This document shows, one piece after another, positions 22,605 to 34,500 of a DNA stretch of 64,000 nucleotides. This DNA comes from Cinnamomum chago (lineage: Eukaryota > Streptophyta > Magnoliopsida > Laurales > Lauraceae): NCBI GenBank assembly GCA_038049695.1, contig CP142453.1, forward strand, positions 1,381,501 through 1,445,500, given 5' to 3'. The notes under the pieces are model-generated. The model saw nothing but the letters and a program-made list of their open reading frames with translations. It searched no databases and had not been told where the DNA came from. How positions within the stretch are numbered: position 1 is the first letter of the stretch; each line of letters starts with the position of its first letter. A program made the position numbers and the translations under genes.

Positions 22605-24980
22605 TTGTGAAGCTAACTACACTTTCAATGGTCATCTTTGACACCAACTGTAAAGGCTTGCTAGTGTTGCTTTTATGTAGTCACTAGCCAAACAGGCCAG
22701 TGCCCAACATGTCCCATACTAAAAAGATAATAAAATTTTATAATAGAATCACTTAAATAAAAAAATTGTCGATGACAAAGGGTGCAGAACTGCAGATGAC
22801 ATAAGTTTGCTGTAAACTAAAAAACTTGACACAATTTGTACCGGCTTATGCCCCAAGTTTAGGAATAAAGAGAAGCATAATATTAGTGAAAATGAAAAGC
22901 TATACAATTAGTTGTAAGATTTATAATTAGTAATGAAAGGTGCATTGGATATATAACATCATAGTTAGTCGTTAGAGAGCTATACAATTAGTAGTCAGAG
23001 AGCCGTTGGCATGCATTTTTGAAGGTTGCTCAGTTTCGATATATTTTCATGATGGCATGTCATTATCTCTCATGGGGCCAAAGAAAAAGGTGCCCAGGGA
23101 AGTTAAAGGGCACCAAATCAACATGCAGTTGTTCATTGAACAAAAGTTTAACCAACCAAAACTTGTTTCAAGTTTCATGAAAATCTGAATAGCTGCCCCA
23201 AGTAAAACGCTTAGGTTACTCCATATCAAGAGATAAACATAATGAGAAAGCAAGCTCTGTCAAAAGTAAATTTTGATAATTTAGTTTTAATAAGATAATT
23301 TTCATCTAATATACATAAAATCAAATGTGCAAACAAATTTCTACATTGGTTGGTTGTTTTCATAACATATGTTGTTCATGTGCACAAGAAAACATTCTAG
23401 TCTTCCATCATCCATCACAACTTCAGACTGCTGACAAGTTAGCCCTTAGAAAATGGACTAGAATTCTCCATGACAGTAGTGACCTCCTAATGTGAACTGT
23501 GCATCTAATTCCAAGCTTGAACATGATGGGTGATACTATACTGATCAGAATTCAACTATGAACATCTTGCTAATCCATGCATGTATTTATGGGTACATAC
23601 ACAGTTTGATTATTTCAGTTGGACTTGGAACAAGTAACTGTTTATCCACAGGATCTTGCCATGGAACATAAATCATTATGAAGCAATTCATGCATCTCCA
23701 ACCATGTGGGCTCTTCTACTTATTTGGGTTGGTGATAGAGGAACATGAGAAAGACAGATTGAGGATGTTTCACATCTCGATGATTCCAAACACTAGAAAC
23801 TAAGCGAACAGATGATATGGAATTAGTAATAGCAGCAGCAGAACAAGAAGAATAAGGCAATTCACTCATATTACAATTGTAGGCTTCTATTCTCATTTGG
23901 GTGAGTGAAACTCAATTCATTACATATGGGCATGTTTCCTCATTTGGGTTTGTGAGAGAATAAGATGAGGAAGATTGGGTGAAGTTGTTATACTTAGATA
24001 AGCATAAAAACTACTAACAAAGCAAGAAATACTATTACTTGTGCTAATAGTATCACTCACCTTCCAATGAAGAAACAGAGTGAAGAAACAGGAAACAACA
24101 ACACACACAAGAAAAAAAAAACACAACAAAGTAAGCAAAGATAAAGTAAAAGTAAAGGTTAAGTGTTAAAATACATCGAGTCCAACTTTACACTCGCCGA
24201 ACCTTCACTCACCTGTATGTATTGAGTCTCAAATCTATGATTAAGATGCAATTAATTAAACTTTGAGGTGTTAAATCAAGGGCCACTAGGATAGTATGTG
24301 GGTCTGGTTTTTTGGCTCCCCATTATCCATTATGAGAGCTTTCATTTGCCCATCTGCATTGATCGTTATGTATTTTTATGAGCCTCATAAGTTGGACCTC
24401 ATCCAACCACTATGCAGTCTGCTCATAGAAGAACATTCTCCTTTGATTAAAAAAGAAAATTACATTAGTTAACAGTTTGATATTGTTGTCAGCTTAAATA
24501 CCAAATTACCAACTCAAAATGTCTTAACAAATTCTAAAACTTGAAACATGGCCATATGTGAAACAGGGAGAACTGTAAGCAGACTAAAAGGACAAACCAT
24601 GATCCTCGTGCTGCAAATTTCAATTTGCTGATCCAATTAATTGTCATATTTCTTTTAGCCAGAGGAAAAAATTCTTCTTTCTTGACACGTCTTAGATGGA
24701 TGAAGGCCTTCTAGCCTTTTCAGAAGCTTGCACGTCTCCTGAAATCTAGATCCTTTATGCTAGCTCCTTTTAAATTACACAAGTACCTAGAGACAGAGAT
24801 CTAGCACACATGCCCTTAAATAACCCATAACCAATGGAAGAACAACAGAATGCAGCTGGCATGGCATGAAAAGGAGACATTGGTAAATGTACTGAAACCT
24901 TAACCCTACATCCCATATCACATAAAAATAACAAGCCCTATCCATTGAAAATGGAAAAAAAAAAAATAGGAGCATTCCTC
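22605..24980. other. CACTA interior without recognised gene
   Basis: This stretch is AT-rich and has no clear ORF. It may be intron or flank of the captured lectin or augmin genes. No transposase similarity was noticed. Confidence 0.4.
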
Positions 24981-24984
24981 AGAC

Positions 24985-25370
24985 CCTATGTGTTCATGTC
25001 ACTTAAACAATCATCAGCAGAGTACTACAGAGACTAATCCCACTTACATTAACAACAAGAAGGTCTAAAATCCTAGTAAGGAAAAAAATGCAGAAACGAA
25101 ACAGCAGAAAAACCAGAACCATATCTGTTAATCTCACTTAAACAACAATCAGAAGATCCTTTCAGAGACTAATCCCACTTACAATACAACAACGATATCT
25201 AAAACCCTAGTAAGGAAGAAAATGCAGAATCAAAACGCAGAAAAACCAGAACCATATGTATTAATCTCACTTAAACAACAATCAGAATATCATTTCAGAG
25301 GCTAATCTCACTTACACTGCAACAACTAGATCTAAAACCCTAGAAACAAAGAAAATGCAAAAAAACAACT
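24985..25370. repeat. Tandem repeat inside the CACTA element, unit about 133 bp, three copies
   Basis: Copies start near 24989, 25123 and 25256 and share 'atctcacttaaacaac', 'agactaatcccacttaca' and 'cagaaaaaccagaaccat'. Copies 2 and 3 are most alike. Slightly downstream, a 45-base sequence ('aaaccatatcaatcgcacga...') is repeated with a 90-base period at about 25682 and 25772. Confidence 0.85.
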
Positions 25371-25825
25371 GAGCTAAACTTCCAAAAAAACCCCCCAATC
25401 GCAAATGTATGAAGCAAAAATCAAAGACTCAGTTCGGATTAAGCAACCAAAACTCAATAAAACACAAACGAACTGAAGAAAACCGGAATCTAAGCCCGAA
25501 AAACTAACTGAAAAAAGGGAACAAAACAAACAAAGAAGAAGAAGAAAACATCACTAGATGGAATACATAAACAAAATGAAGAAGATCAAACCACAAAACC
25601 TTCGAAAACTCAACAGATCTAAGCAAAAACGAAATGAATGGTGATAGATTGAGAAAGAGAGAAGAAACAAGGAAATGGTAAAACCATATCAATCGCACGA
25701 GGCACATCAATATATAATCAAAAGAGGAAAGGATTTTTACCAAATAATTCATATTAGCAATCATCTGTAAACCATATCAATCGCACGAGGCACATCAATA
25801 TATAATCAAAAGAGAATATCAGATC

Positions 25826-26267
25826 CGACCGCTCCAGGAGACAATCTCTCCAACGCCAATTCCAAATTTTCCAAAATCTCCCTAATCCTCACAGCTGTAA
25901 AAACCATCAAAAGCAGAGAATTTCCTACTAAATCTAGGTTTTCAGCCGAGCCACTTGTTTTTTCAAATGAAGGTCTGGAACACTTGGTTCCAAAACCCTA
26001 GGTCTGACCTTGGGAGCGGTAGTCGGAGGCCTTGAGGCGGAGATCGGAGGCGATGATGCTGGCGGCGCGGGTGTTGGCCTTGGAGGCGGTGGCGAGAGCA
26101 TGGAGTCGAGTTATGCTTCGCGGCGTGTACTCGAATGCTAGAACGTCTCTTCCGGCGCTCGCGTCGAATTGCGAGGCCAGCCACGATTCGACCTCTGCAA
26201 TTCGAGCGGCGTCGTCGAAGCTGGTGGTGTTGGTGTTCTTCCATTCGGGTGAAATGCGATCGTTCAT
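25826..26267 (-). pseudogene. AUG1: Captured 5' fragment of augmin (HAUS) complex subunit 1
   Basis: On the minus strand, exon 1 (26267-26009) starts MNDRIS and includes AARIAEVESWLASQF, FEYTPRSITRLHALAT and SDLRLKASDYRSQ. These match my memory of plant AUG1, a subunit of the augmin complex that recruits gamma-tubulin to existing microtubules. A donor (CAAG|GTCAG) and an acceptor (TTTTTACAG) bound an intron. Exon 2 (25894 to about 25826) continues VRIREILENLELALERLSPG in the expected order. The fragment stops there, whereas full AUG1 has about 300 residues. A GA/TC-rich leader of about 250 bases, probably the captured 5' untranslated region and promoter, runs up to the CACTA right end. It has no visible break and may still carry promoter activity. 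Confidence 0.8.
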
Positions 26268-26602
26268 GTCGAAATCTCACGATCTCTCGATCGAAATGAG
26301 GAAGAAGAGGATGAAGATTTTGAAACCCTAGAAGGAGAAGGAGAAGGAGATTGAGAGCAGAGGTACGGAAGAGATGAGGAAGAGTTCGCTGAAACAGATC
26401 TTCTGTTTGGGCGTCGCCGAGACTTGAGCGTGAGCAGAAGAGAGAGCGTGAGCGTTAGCAGAAGAGAGAGCGCAGGAAAGAGCGAGAGAGGCAACGATGA
26501 GCCAGAGCAGGATAGAGGGAACGATGAGTGAGGGAAACGATTAAAATAACTAGCGATTTTAAGTGATTGGCGTCTTTTAAAATACTTTTTCTTGTAGTGT
26601 AA

Positions 26603-27020
26603 GAAAATGGATAAAGTTTTAAATTAACTACAAAATAAAAACTTACAACTTTTGTTTTAAAGAAAAATGAAAATTTAGAAATACATATATATTAATTAAC
26701 ATATGAGTCATGCAATCAAAACATTAGCAATAAAAAAACTCAAAAACTAACTCACGGAATAAATACTTTATTGAAATAGAAATAAATAGCCAAACATAAT
26801 TGTGTTACACTTTCCATATCTAAATTGAAAGAGGAAGAAAACCGAGAAAAAACCTTGATAATACAATTCAGTGGTATGACTTTATGACAACCGTGGAATT
26901 ATCTTTTATTATTCGCTAACATAACTCGATTATACGACTTTGTGGTTGAGGAAATGAACACCTTGAGGGAATGAACACCTTCCAATTATGTTTAAATAAC
27001 ATTTAAATGACCCAACAAAA
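26603..27020. other. AT-rich spacer between the CACTA element and the EF-1alpha pseudogene
   Basis: No gene is recognised. The end may contain a decayed upstream part of EF-1alpha exon 1, but similarity is not visible before 27024. Confidence 0.35.
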
Positions 27021-27023
27021 TAA

Positions 27024-27276
27024 TTCAAGTACGCATGGGTGCTTGACAAGCTAAAGGCAACTAAATATTACTTCAGAGTCATTGATTTGCCTGGCCATCA
27101 TTATTTCATCAAAAACATGATCATTGGGACGTGCAAAGTTGATGTGCCGTCCTCATCATTGACTCAATTGCTGATGCGTTCGAACATGGAATGGCAAACC
27201 ATGGTCAGACTCGTGAGCACGCACTGCTTGCCTTTACACTAGGTGTGTGGACCAGATGATTTGCTGCTGTAGCAAG
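27024..27276 (+). pseudogene. EF1A: EF-1alpha pseudogene, exon 1 remnant
   Basis: The translation [12 protein letters not shown], then [20 protein letters not shown] and later [14 protein letters not shown] matches translation elongation factor 1-alpha, the GTPase that brings aminoacyl-tRNA to the ribosome. About 17 residues (the region of ERERGITIDIALWKFE) are deleted after LKA, and the frame is lost further on. The first ~65 codons are missing. The exon ends in CTGTAGCAAG|GTAA, equal to the CCCNK codons before a plant EF-1alpha coding intron. Because the intron is kept, this came from DNA duplication and not from retroposition. The first G-domain switch residues PGHRDF read PGHHYF, so no function is possible. 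Confidence 0.88.
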
Positions 27277-27627
27277 GTAACAATCACTCCCTTTCACATG
27301 ATATGAACCAGAGGCGGCCGTGAGCTAAAGCCCAGGAAGCCGTTGCTTTAGGCCCCAATTTTTATCCATTTTTAGGGTCCCAAATTTCTTTAGCCCATAT
27401 AATATATAGGTCTATAAAAAATTAAAAAAGGCTACCCAAGACATGAGAAATGACCCAATTTCTAAACAACTCATTACAAATGGGCCTTAAATTAATGATT
27501 TTGTGTTATATTTAAAAAAGTTAAAAAAAAAAAGGGAAAAAAGAGTATGAAACTTAAAAAATTGGAAAAGATTAGGTCGGCTATTATAGAGTAGTTTTGG
27601 ATGCCGATTCACTTTCGACTTCGGAGA

Positions 27628-27662
<35 letters not shown>
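27628..27662 (+). repeat. CT microsatellite in the hAT 5' region
   Basis: A pure (CT)n run of about 34 bases lies in the presumed transposase leader. Confidence 0.9.
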
Positions 27663-27663
<1 letters not shown>

Positions 27664-28299
27664 TATTCACACTCAGAACTGGGTCTCCTTATTCCCAATT
27701 AAAATTAGGTTTTTGGACTGCAAAACCGTTTTCGATTTTCCGTTTATGTGTTTCTCCGCTTTGTGCTGACGAGCCGGGAAGAGAATCAGGTGATTGAACA
27801 TTCTCTCCTTTCCAAGTTTTAAAGAATATTTTAAAAATGAGCCATTATTTTTTTATCTATTCTTTTAATCTTTTTGACTTTTAAAGGGACAAGACTACTG
27901 ATTAATGATTAACAATTTTTTTTTTGTTATATAAATAAAAATTGTTGTATACATAAACTCAATGTAAAAATAAAAGGAAAAGAAAATGTACCACTAAGTT
28001 TAACCACAATATCAATTGAATCAAATGATCTTTCGCTTATTATGAAGAAAAAAAATCCGTTGAATCATCACATTATAAAAATACAAATAATTTATAGATG
28101 GGTTATTTTGGAAAATTTGTTGATTGTTGTTTATTTGGTTTAATGATTTACATATGCTCTTATGTTGTTGATTGAGTTATTGATGCTGGCCTAGCACTCT
28201 ATTGTTTTGCAACCTCAATAATTTTACCTGAATTTGAAGCTTTTGAATTTAGATTGATCGTTCGTTCTTGAGTTCTGCTTTAGATTGTTTCCTAGAATC

Positions 28300-30792
28300 A
28301 TGCATCATAGAAAGTGCCTCTCAGGGTTTGAAAAAAGAAAACAAAAAAAACAAAAAATTGATGCACTTATTCAATCTCAATCAGGAGTTCTTGATAAGTT
28401 TGTTGTTGCTAAGAAATAAACAGATGATTTAGTTCCAGTTGAAAATTTTGAGGATGAAGAATTTATAGATTCAGTAAATGAAGAGCATGAAGAGACACTT
28501 GATGAGGAAATTAATCAGTGGATTAATGAAAATGACAACGAGAATGATGGTAGTCAACAAGAAGACCAAAACGTAGAATTTCAGCCTTCAAATGTTGATG
28601 ATCCGAGTAATTGAGATATGATGGATCAGAATTTACGAGACTTTTTAGTAGAAAGGGGTCGTAAAAGAAGAGTTGATGATGTCAATTATCCTAAAGATGA
28701 TTTTAATAGCCACTTCTCTTCCACACACTACATCCGGCATTTATCCAATGGAGAGAAACATGATAGAAAGTGGCTTGTATATTCGGATGTTTTGGATAGA
28801 GTATTTTGTTTTTGTTGTAAGCCGTTTAATGAAGAGGGGAACAAGACTTTATTGGCTAACGATGGACTTGGAGATTGGAGAAGTATTGGTAAAAGGTTAA
28901 AAAGTCATGAAAGTAGTAATGAGCTTCTCATGTGCATGAGTAAATTGATTGAATTAGATATGAGATTGCACAAGAATGAAACCATTGATAAAAGCGTGCA
29001 AGAACAAATCAATAGAGAAAAAAAACATTGGAAAATGGTGTTGCGAAGGATAATGGCTGTGGTGAAAATACTTGCAAAAAATAATTTAGCTTTTCATGGG
29101 ACAATGAGAAGATTTATCAAGAGATGAATGGATTTTTTTTAAGCATAATTGAAATGATTGCCGAATTTAATCCAACAATGCAAGAGCACCTTCAGCAAAT
29201 TGAAAGTGGTGAGGTTCATTACCATTATCTTAGCCACAAAATTCAAAATGAATTGATACAATTGTTAGTGTGTGAGATTAAGAATGCAATCCTTGCAAGA
29301 ATCAAAGAAGCAAGATATTTCTCGATTATACTTAATTGTACTCCGGATGTAAGCCATGAAGAACAAATGTCTCTTGTCATTTATTGTGTGGATGTTTCAA
29401 CAAGTCCAATAAAGGTGGAAGAATTCTTTTTAGAATTTTTAAAGGTGGAAGATACAACGGGATTAGGGCTTTTCAATGTACTTCAAGAAGCGTTGAGTAC
29501 TCTTGAACTTGATTTTGATAATATAAGAAGATAAGGATATGACAATGGATCTAATATGAAAGAAAAATACAAGGGTGTACAAAATAGGGTACTCAACATA
29601 AATCCTAAAGCATTTTATACACCTTGTGGTTGTCATAGTCTTAACCTTGCACTTTGTGATCTGGCTAACTCTTGTCCTAAGGTTACATCTTTCTTTGGAG
29701 TGGTACAATGAATATACTTGTTGTTTTCATCTTCGCCAAAGAGGTGGAAAGTGTTGAAAGATAATGTAGAAGGTCTCATGGTCAAGCCATTGTCGGAAAC
29801 ACGTTGGGAAAGTCGTGTGGAAAGTGCTAAAGTTATAAGATACCAAGCCCCACAAATAAGAGATGATTTAGTTGAATTGACACACACTACTGAAGATCTG
29901 AAAAAAAAAGAATGATGCCGAGTCCTTAGCAGAACATGGAATTGGCAGTTTTGAGTTTTTAGTTGGTATGATTATTTGGCACAATCTATTATTTGCTATT
30001 AAATCCATTAGCAAGCATTTTCAAAACGAAGACATGCACATAGATGTTGATGTTGATCAGTTGAAAGGGCTTTTTGCATTTATTGAAAAGTATAGAGAAA
30101 CTGGATTTGTAGAGGCCATGATTGAAGGTAAAGAGGTTGCAGCTAGAATGAGTGTTGAACTGGCATTTCAATAAAAACGAATCATATATAGAAAGAAGCA
30201 ATTTGATTATAACAATAGTGAATAGGCGACACAGTCAGCTGAAGAATCTTTTAGAGTGAAGTATTTCTTATATATTGTAGATTAAGCTCTTTCATCACTT
30301 CAAAGCCGGTTCGAACAGTTTCAAGTGTATGAGAAAACTTTTGGATTTTTGTTTGATTTGAAGGATTTAAATGCTACTAATGATGAAGCTTTGATGTCCT
30401 ATTGTGCTAATCTTGAAATTTTTTTGAGCAAGGATGCGCTTTCTGATATTGATGGGAGAGACTTATTTTCAGAATTGAAAGTGTTGAAAGAAGTTTTGCC
30501 AAAAGAAACAGCAAAGCCAATTGATGTGCTCAATTATTTGAAGGTGATGGATGATTGTTTTCCCAATACATGGATTGCGTACAGAATATTTCTAACTATA
30601 CCAGTTACAGTTGCCTCTTGGGAAAGAAGTTTTTCAAAGTTAAAGTTGATCAAGTCTTACCTTCGGTTAACCATATCACAGGAAAGATTGAATAGATTGG
30701 CTATGTTGTCAATTGAGAAGGCCATGGTTGATAAGATTGATTACGCAGCTTTAATTAGTACATTTGCAGCAAAAAAAATGCTAGAAGAGTAG
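28300..30792 (+). pseudogene. Broken hAT transposase (TTF zinc finger, DUF4371, hAT dimerisation domain)
   Basis: The likely start is the ATG at 28300 (MHHRKCLSGFEKRK). An acidic linker follows, then a TTF-type zinc finger (YSDVLDRVFCFCCKPF, about 28780-28830), a DUF4371/RNase H-like core (29124-29900), and the C-terminal dimerisation domain at about 30570-30760, with the family motif SWERSFSKLKLIKSYLR. Nonsense codons interrupt the linker near 28417 and 28612. Further stops or frameshifts lie near 29125, 29535, 29710 and 29915, and part of the central region is lost near 30175-30320. The protein is therefore dead, with at least six lesions. Full-length relatives have about 750-800 residues. 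The family excises and reinserts its element by cut-and-paste; this copy would need outside transposase. Confidence 0.9.
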
Positions 30793-31045
30793 TATTTAAA
30801 TGAATTTGAAGTGATGCAATGACTATTGATTTTTCTATATATATGTTTTGAATTTTGGTAATGATTAATTTATGGCCCATTTTTTTGAAGCTAATTTTCG
30901 TATACAATACATAAGGGGACCCCTTTGAAATCATTGCTTTAGGCCCCAAAAATCTAAGGGCCGACGCTGATATGAACTTACTTCATTTTGAAAAGTTAAT
31001 TCTATGTTTTTTTTTTATTGTTTTTGTTGAATTATTTTTAAATAG

Positions 31046-31501
31046 ATGGATGCTACTACTCCCAAGTATTCAGAGGGGAAACGTACAATGAAATTGTGGA
31101 GTAACTCTCTCATTACCTCAGGAAAGTTGGTTACAAGTATGATAAAATCCCTTTTGTTCCAATCTGTGGGTCTGAGCGTCACAAGTATGATAAAATCCCT
31201 TTTGTTCCAATCTCTAGGCGCTTTGGAACTGTTGTTATTGGTTGTGTTGAGGCCGGATTCCTTCTTCTTCTCATTACTTTTGCTCCCTGTTGCCTAACAG
31301 TTGCTCAGGGTGATGATGTGAGCTTTTCGGTCGGTAGACAGATAGCTGCCATGAATATGAGGCGTGGGCATGTCACCTCGCATACCTTGTTTAACTCAGC
31401 TTTAAGTGCTGCTAGCTTCACTGCATATGTCGTTATCCTGAATCGCCCCAGACACATTGAGAATGGTTATTTGCGAGGATCTTTAAGAAGATTGATAGGC
31501 A
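31046..31501 (+). pseudogene. EF1A: EF-1alpha pseudogene, exon 2, left part
   Basis: The exon starts exactly after the intron's AG with MDATTPKYSE, as in plant EF-1alpha. A KSLLFQS-type stretch corresponds to the KIPFVPISG region read out of frame. A 40-base segment ('caagtatgataaaatccctt...') is duplicated at about 31134 and 31182. Later parts match GTVVIGRVE, then a diverged segment, then the FTSQVIIMNHPG-IGNGY region (read as FTAYVVILNRPRHIENGY). Long stretches are deleted and several frame changes exist. It is cut at 31501 by the copia insertion and continues at 37981. Confidence 0.85.
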
Positions 31502-34500
31502 TGTTATATCATTATTAACATGAACCCTAAGATCGTGAACAACATGATAGTCACATGCAAGATTTAATCTTAAATAAGTTAAAGAATACCTCCAGACATC
31601 CTGATGCAGAGAGCTTTCCGATCCTGCTGTCTGGCGCTGTTGTCGAGATCCGTCGAAGAAGAGGCTGGGTAAATGGTTCCAGTTTCCCTCTCCTTGCCTA
31701 TAAACCTTAATGTGTTGATTTTGTGTGTAGCCTTTGTGATGGACCAAAGGCTTTATTTATAGGTGGAGAGAGGACCAAATTTCCAATTAGGTTTACTTTA
31801 GATTTGATCTCAACCGTCCATCAAGGTAGAGAATATTAAGGAAACTATCTCATTAGGAAACCTTTTTGAGTAATTATAGCGTATGTATCCTATGAAATCG
31901 GAATTCCTATTATGACCACACTTCTAGAAAGGAAAGGACTTGTGGTCCAAGTAATGGGCCTAAAATAATTTCCTTACAGTCTCCCACTTGGTCAATAGGA
32001 ATTTCATTAATGTTTTCATTATTAGGAATCATAAGGCGCGCATTATATGCTAAACACTGCTTTAGTCGGTTATCATAGGTGTCTTGGCTAATTCGGTTGT
32101 TAATGGGAGTCATGGCGTGCACATATTATTTTGCAACATGTTTACTTCCATGTACCACGTCATTTACAACCGTCATAACTAGACCATAAGATGAGATTTA
32201 CATAATGGTCCCATAATGTCTTTGTTTAAAGACTGTTTCTGTTTATCATTTATCCAAACATAATTATGTACACAATGGAAAAACAGAAATAGTAGATGTA
32301 GAGTTGCATTAAGAGCTCAATAAATGTCAAATACAAGTACAGAAATAAATAAGCAGAAAATGATAATTAAGAACTATCTTGAAGACCCATGCTTTCAGTA
32401 TGTCCTTGAAAGGTGTTTGGAGGTAGTCCTTTCGTGAATATGTCTGCGACCATGAAATCTGTACGTATAGACTCAACGACAAATTTTTGTAGTCTAACAT
32501 CTTGCTTCAGTGATAGATATTTAAGGTCCATGTGTTTGGATCCCTTAGATATCCTGTCATGCTTAGAGAAGAAGGTTGCAGCTTCATAACATGCCACATA
32601 TTCAGCCATCATGGTGGATGTGTTAAGCAACTCTGATTTCTGGCTTTTCCATGATATTGCTCCTCCACATAAGAGATACACATAGCCAAGAGTGCAGAGT
32701 CTGGTGTTAGGACATCCAGCAAAATCTGAATCGGAATAACCAGTCACCTGTAGGTGACTTGATTTTCTGTATGTGAGCATATACTTCCTTGTTCCCTTGA
32801 GGTATCTCAGTACTTTCTTTGCAGCTTTCCAATGAGCGATTCCTGGGTTACTTTGAAATCTACCCAGCATGCCGACAACATGACTAATGTCAGGTCTTGT
32901 ACAGACCTGTGCATACATCAAACTTCCTACAAGAGAAGCATAAGGATATTTTTCCATTTCTTTACGTTCCAATTCGTTCTGTGGACACTGCGTAAGATCA
33001 AGCTTGTCTCCTTTATGCAGTGGAACAGGACTAGAAGAACATGTCATCATGCCAAATCTCTCTAGAACTTTGTCAATATATGCTTGCTGAGACAATCCCA
33101 AAATACCAAGTGACCTGTCACGGAATATTTCTATTCCAATCACATAGGAAGCCTCACCCATATCTTTCATTTCAAAGTTCTTAAAGAGATATTCCTTTGT
33201 CTCATGTAACAGACCAAGGTCGCTACTAGCCAGTAATATGTCATCAACATACAGAACCAAAAATATGAACTTACTCCCACTGATCTTGAGATATATGCAA
33301 GGGTCAACTATGTTTTCTTTGAAATCGAAGGCAGTAATGATTTCATGAAACTTGAGATACCATTGCCTCGAAGCTTCTTCAGTCCATATATTGATTTCTT
33401 AAGTTTGCAGACCATGTCTTCCTGACCTTCAATTATGAAGCCTTCAGGTTGACGCATGTAGACTTCTTCTTCCAAGTCTCCATTAAGAAAGGCAGTTTTC
33501 ACATCCATTTGATGTAACTCGAGGTCATAGTGAGCTACTAATGCCATGATAATTCTAAGAGAATCCTTCCTGGACACAGGGGAAAAAGTCTCAGTATAAT
33601 CAATGTCTTCTTTCTGATTAAAACCTTTGGCAACAAGTCTGGCTTTATGTCGTTCAATATTGCCTTTGCAGTCGTGTTTGGTCTTGAAGACCCATTTACA
33701 GCCAACTGGTTTGTGTCCTGGAGGCAATTGAACAACTTCCCATACTTGATTTTCATCCATAGATTTCAATTCTTCTTTCATGGCATCAATCCATTTACTA
33801 GAATTAACATCCTTAATGGCCTGTGAATAAGAAACCGGGTCTTTAATTGTCCCTTCTTCATATTCTACTTGGTAAAGCATGTAATCATCGGAAATAGCTG
33901 ATCTCCTTTGTCTTTGAGACCTTCTTAATGCTGGTCCCTCTGGTGCTTCATCCATATGTTCATTGGTGACAATCTCATTATGGAGTTGTTGATCATTTAT
34001 TGGATTTTCCTCATTGTTAAAGGGTTCAACAACGGGAGGATTTCCAACATCTTTCGGAATGGAGGGTAAAGGGATAGGTACCCTGATTTCCTGAATGATC
34101 ACATCTTGAGTTTTATTACTCCCACTGATTTCACCATTTTCAAAGAATCTAGCATTACCGGTTTCAACAATTCTTGTACTATGGTTAGGGCAGTAAAACC
34201 TAAATCCTTTGGACTTTTCTGGGTAACCTATAAAGTAACCACTGATCGTTTTAAGGTCCAATTTCTTTTCATGTGGGTTGTAGACTCTAGCCTCAGCTGG
34301 GCAACCCCAAATTTGGAGATGTCTTAAACTAGGTTTCCACCCTTTCCACAGTTCAAAAGGTGTCTTTGGAACTGCCTTACTGGGAACCCTATTCAAGATA
34401 TAAACAGCTGTGCGTAGAGCATCCATCCACAAGGATATAGGTAAGTTGGCATGACTCATCATGGATCTAACCATTTCCATGTATGTACGATTTCGCCTTT

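Larger units (their letters stand above)
20265..26599. mobile_element. Non-autonomous CACTA (En/Spm) transposon carrying three host gene fragments
   Basis: The element starts CACTACAAGAAAAA at 20265 and ends with its exact complement at 26599, a 14-base terminal inverted repeat standard for plant CACTA elements. It is flanked by a 3-base TAA duplication (20262-20264 and 26600-26602), also standard. The left subterminal region (20290-20570) is built from direct and inverted copies of gccgccggtaaaag, the kind of array transposase binds. No transposase similarity was found in 6.3 kb. The cargo, all on the minus strand, is a Nudix hydrolase exon, three jacalin-lectin exons and the first two exons of augmin subunit 1. 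Their introns are kept, so capture was at the DNA level. This is a Pack-CACTA arrangement; mobility would depend on transposase from elsewhere. Confidence 0.93.
27301..30977 (+). mobile_element. hAT transposon inside the EF-1alpha intron
   Basis: The element (27309-30969) begins cagaggcggccg and ends cggccgacgctg-like (gggccgacgctg), giving imperfect inverted termini of the hAT type (CAGNGNCGGCC). It is flanked by a perfect 8-base duplication, atatgaac (27301-27308 and 30970-30977), the size expected for hAT. Subterminal copies of 'gctttaggcccc' occur at both ends. It carries a broken ZMYM1/TTF-type transposase gene. It sits inside the intron of the EF-1alpha pseudogene, in the same orientation. 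Confidence 0.93.
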
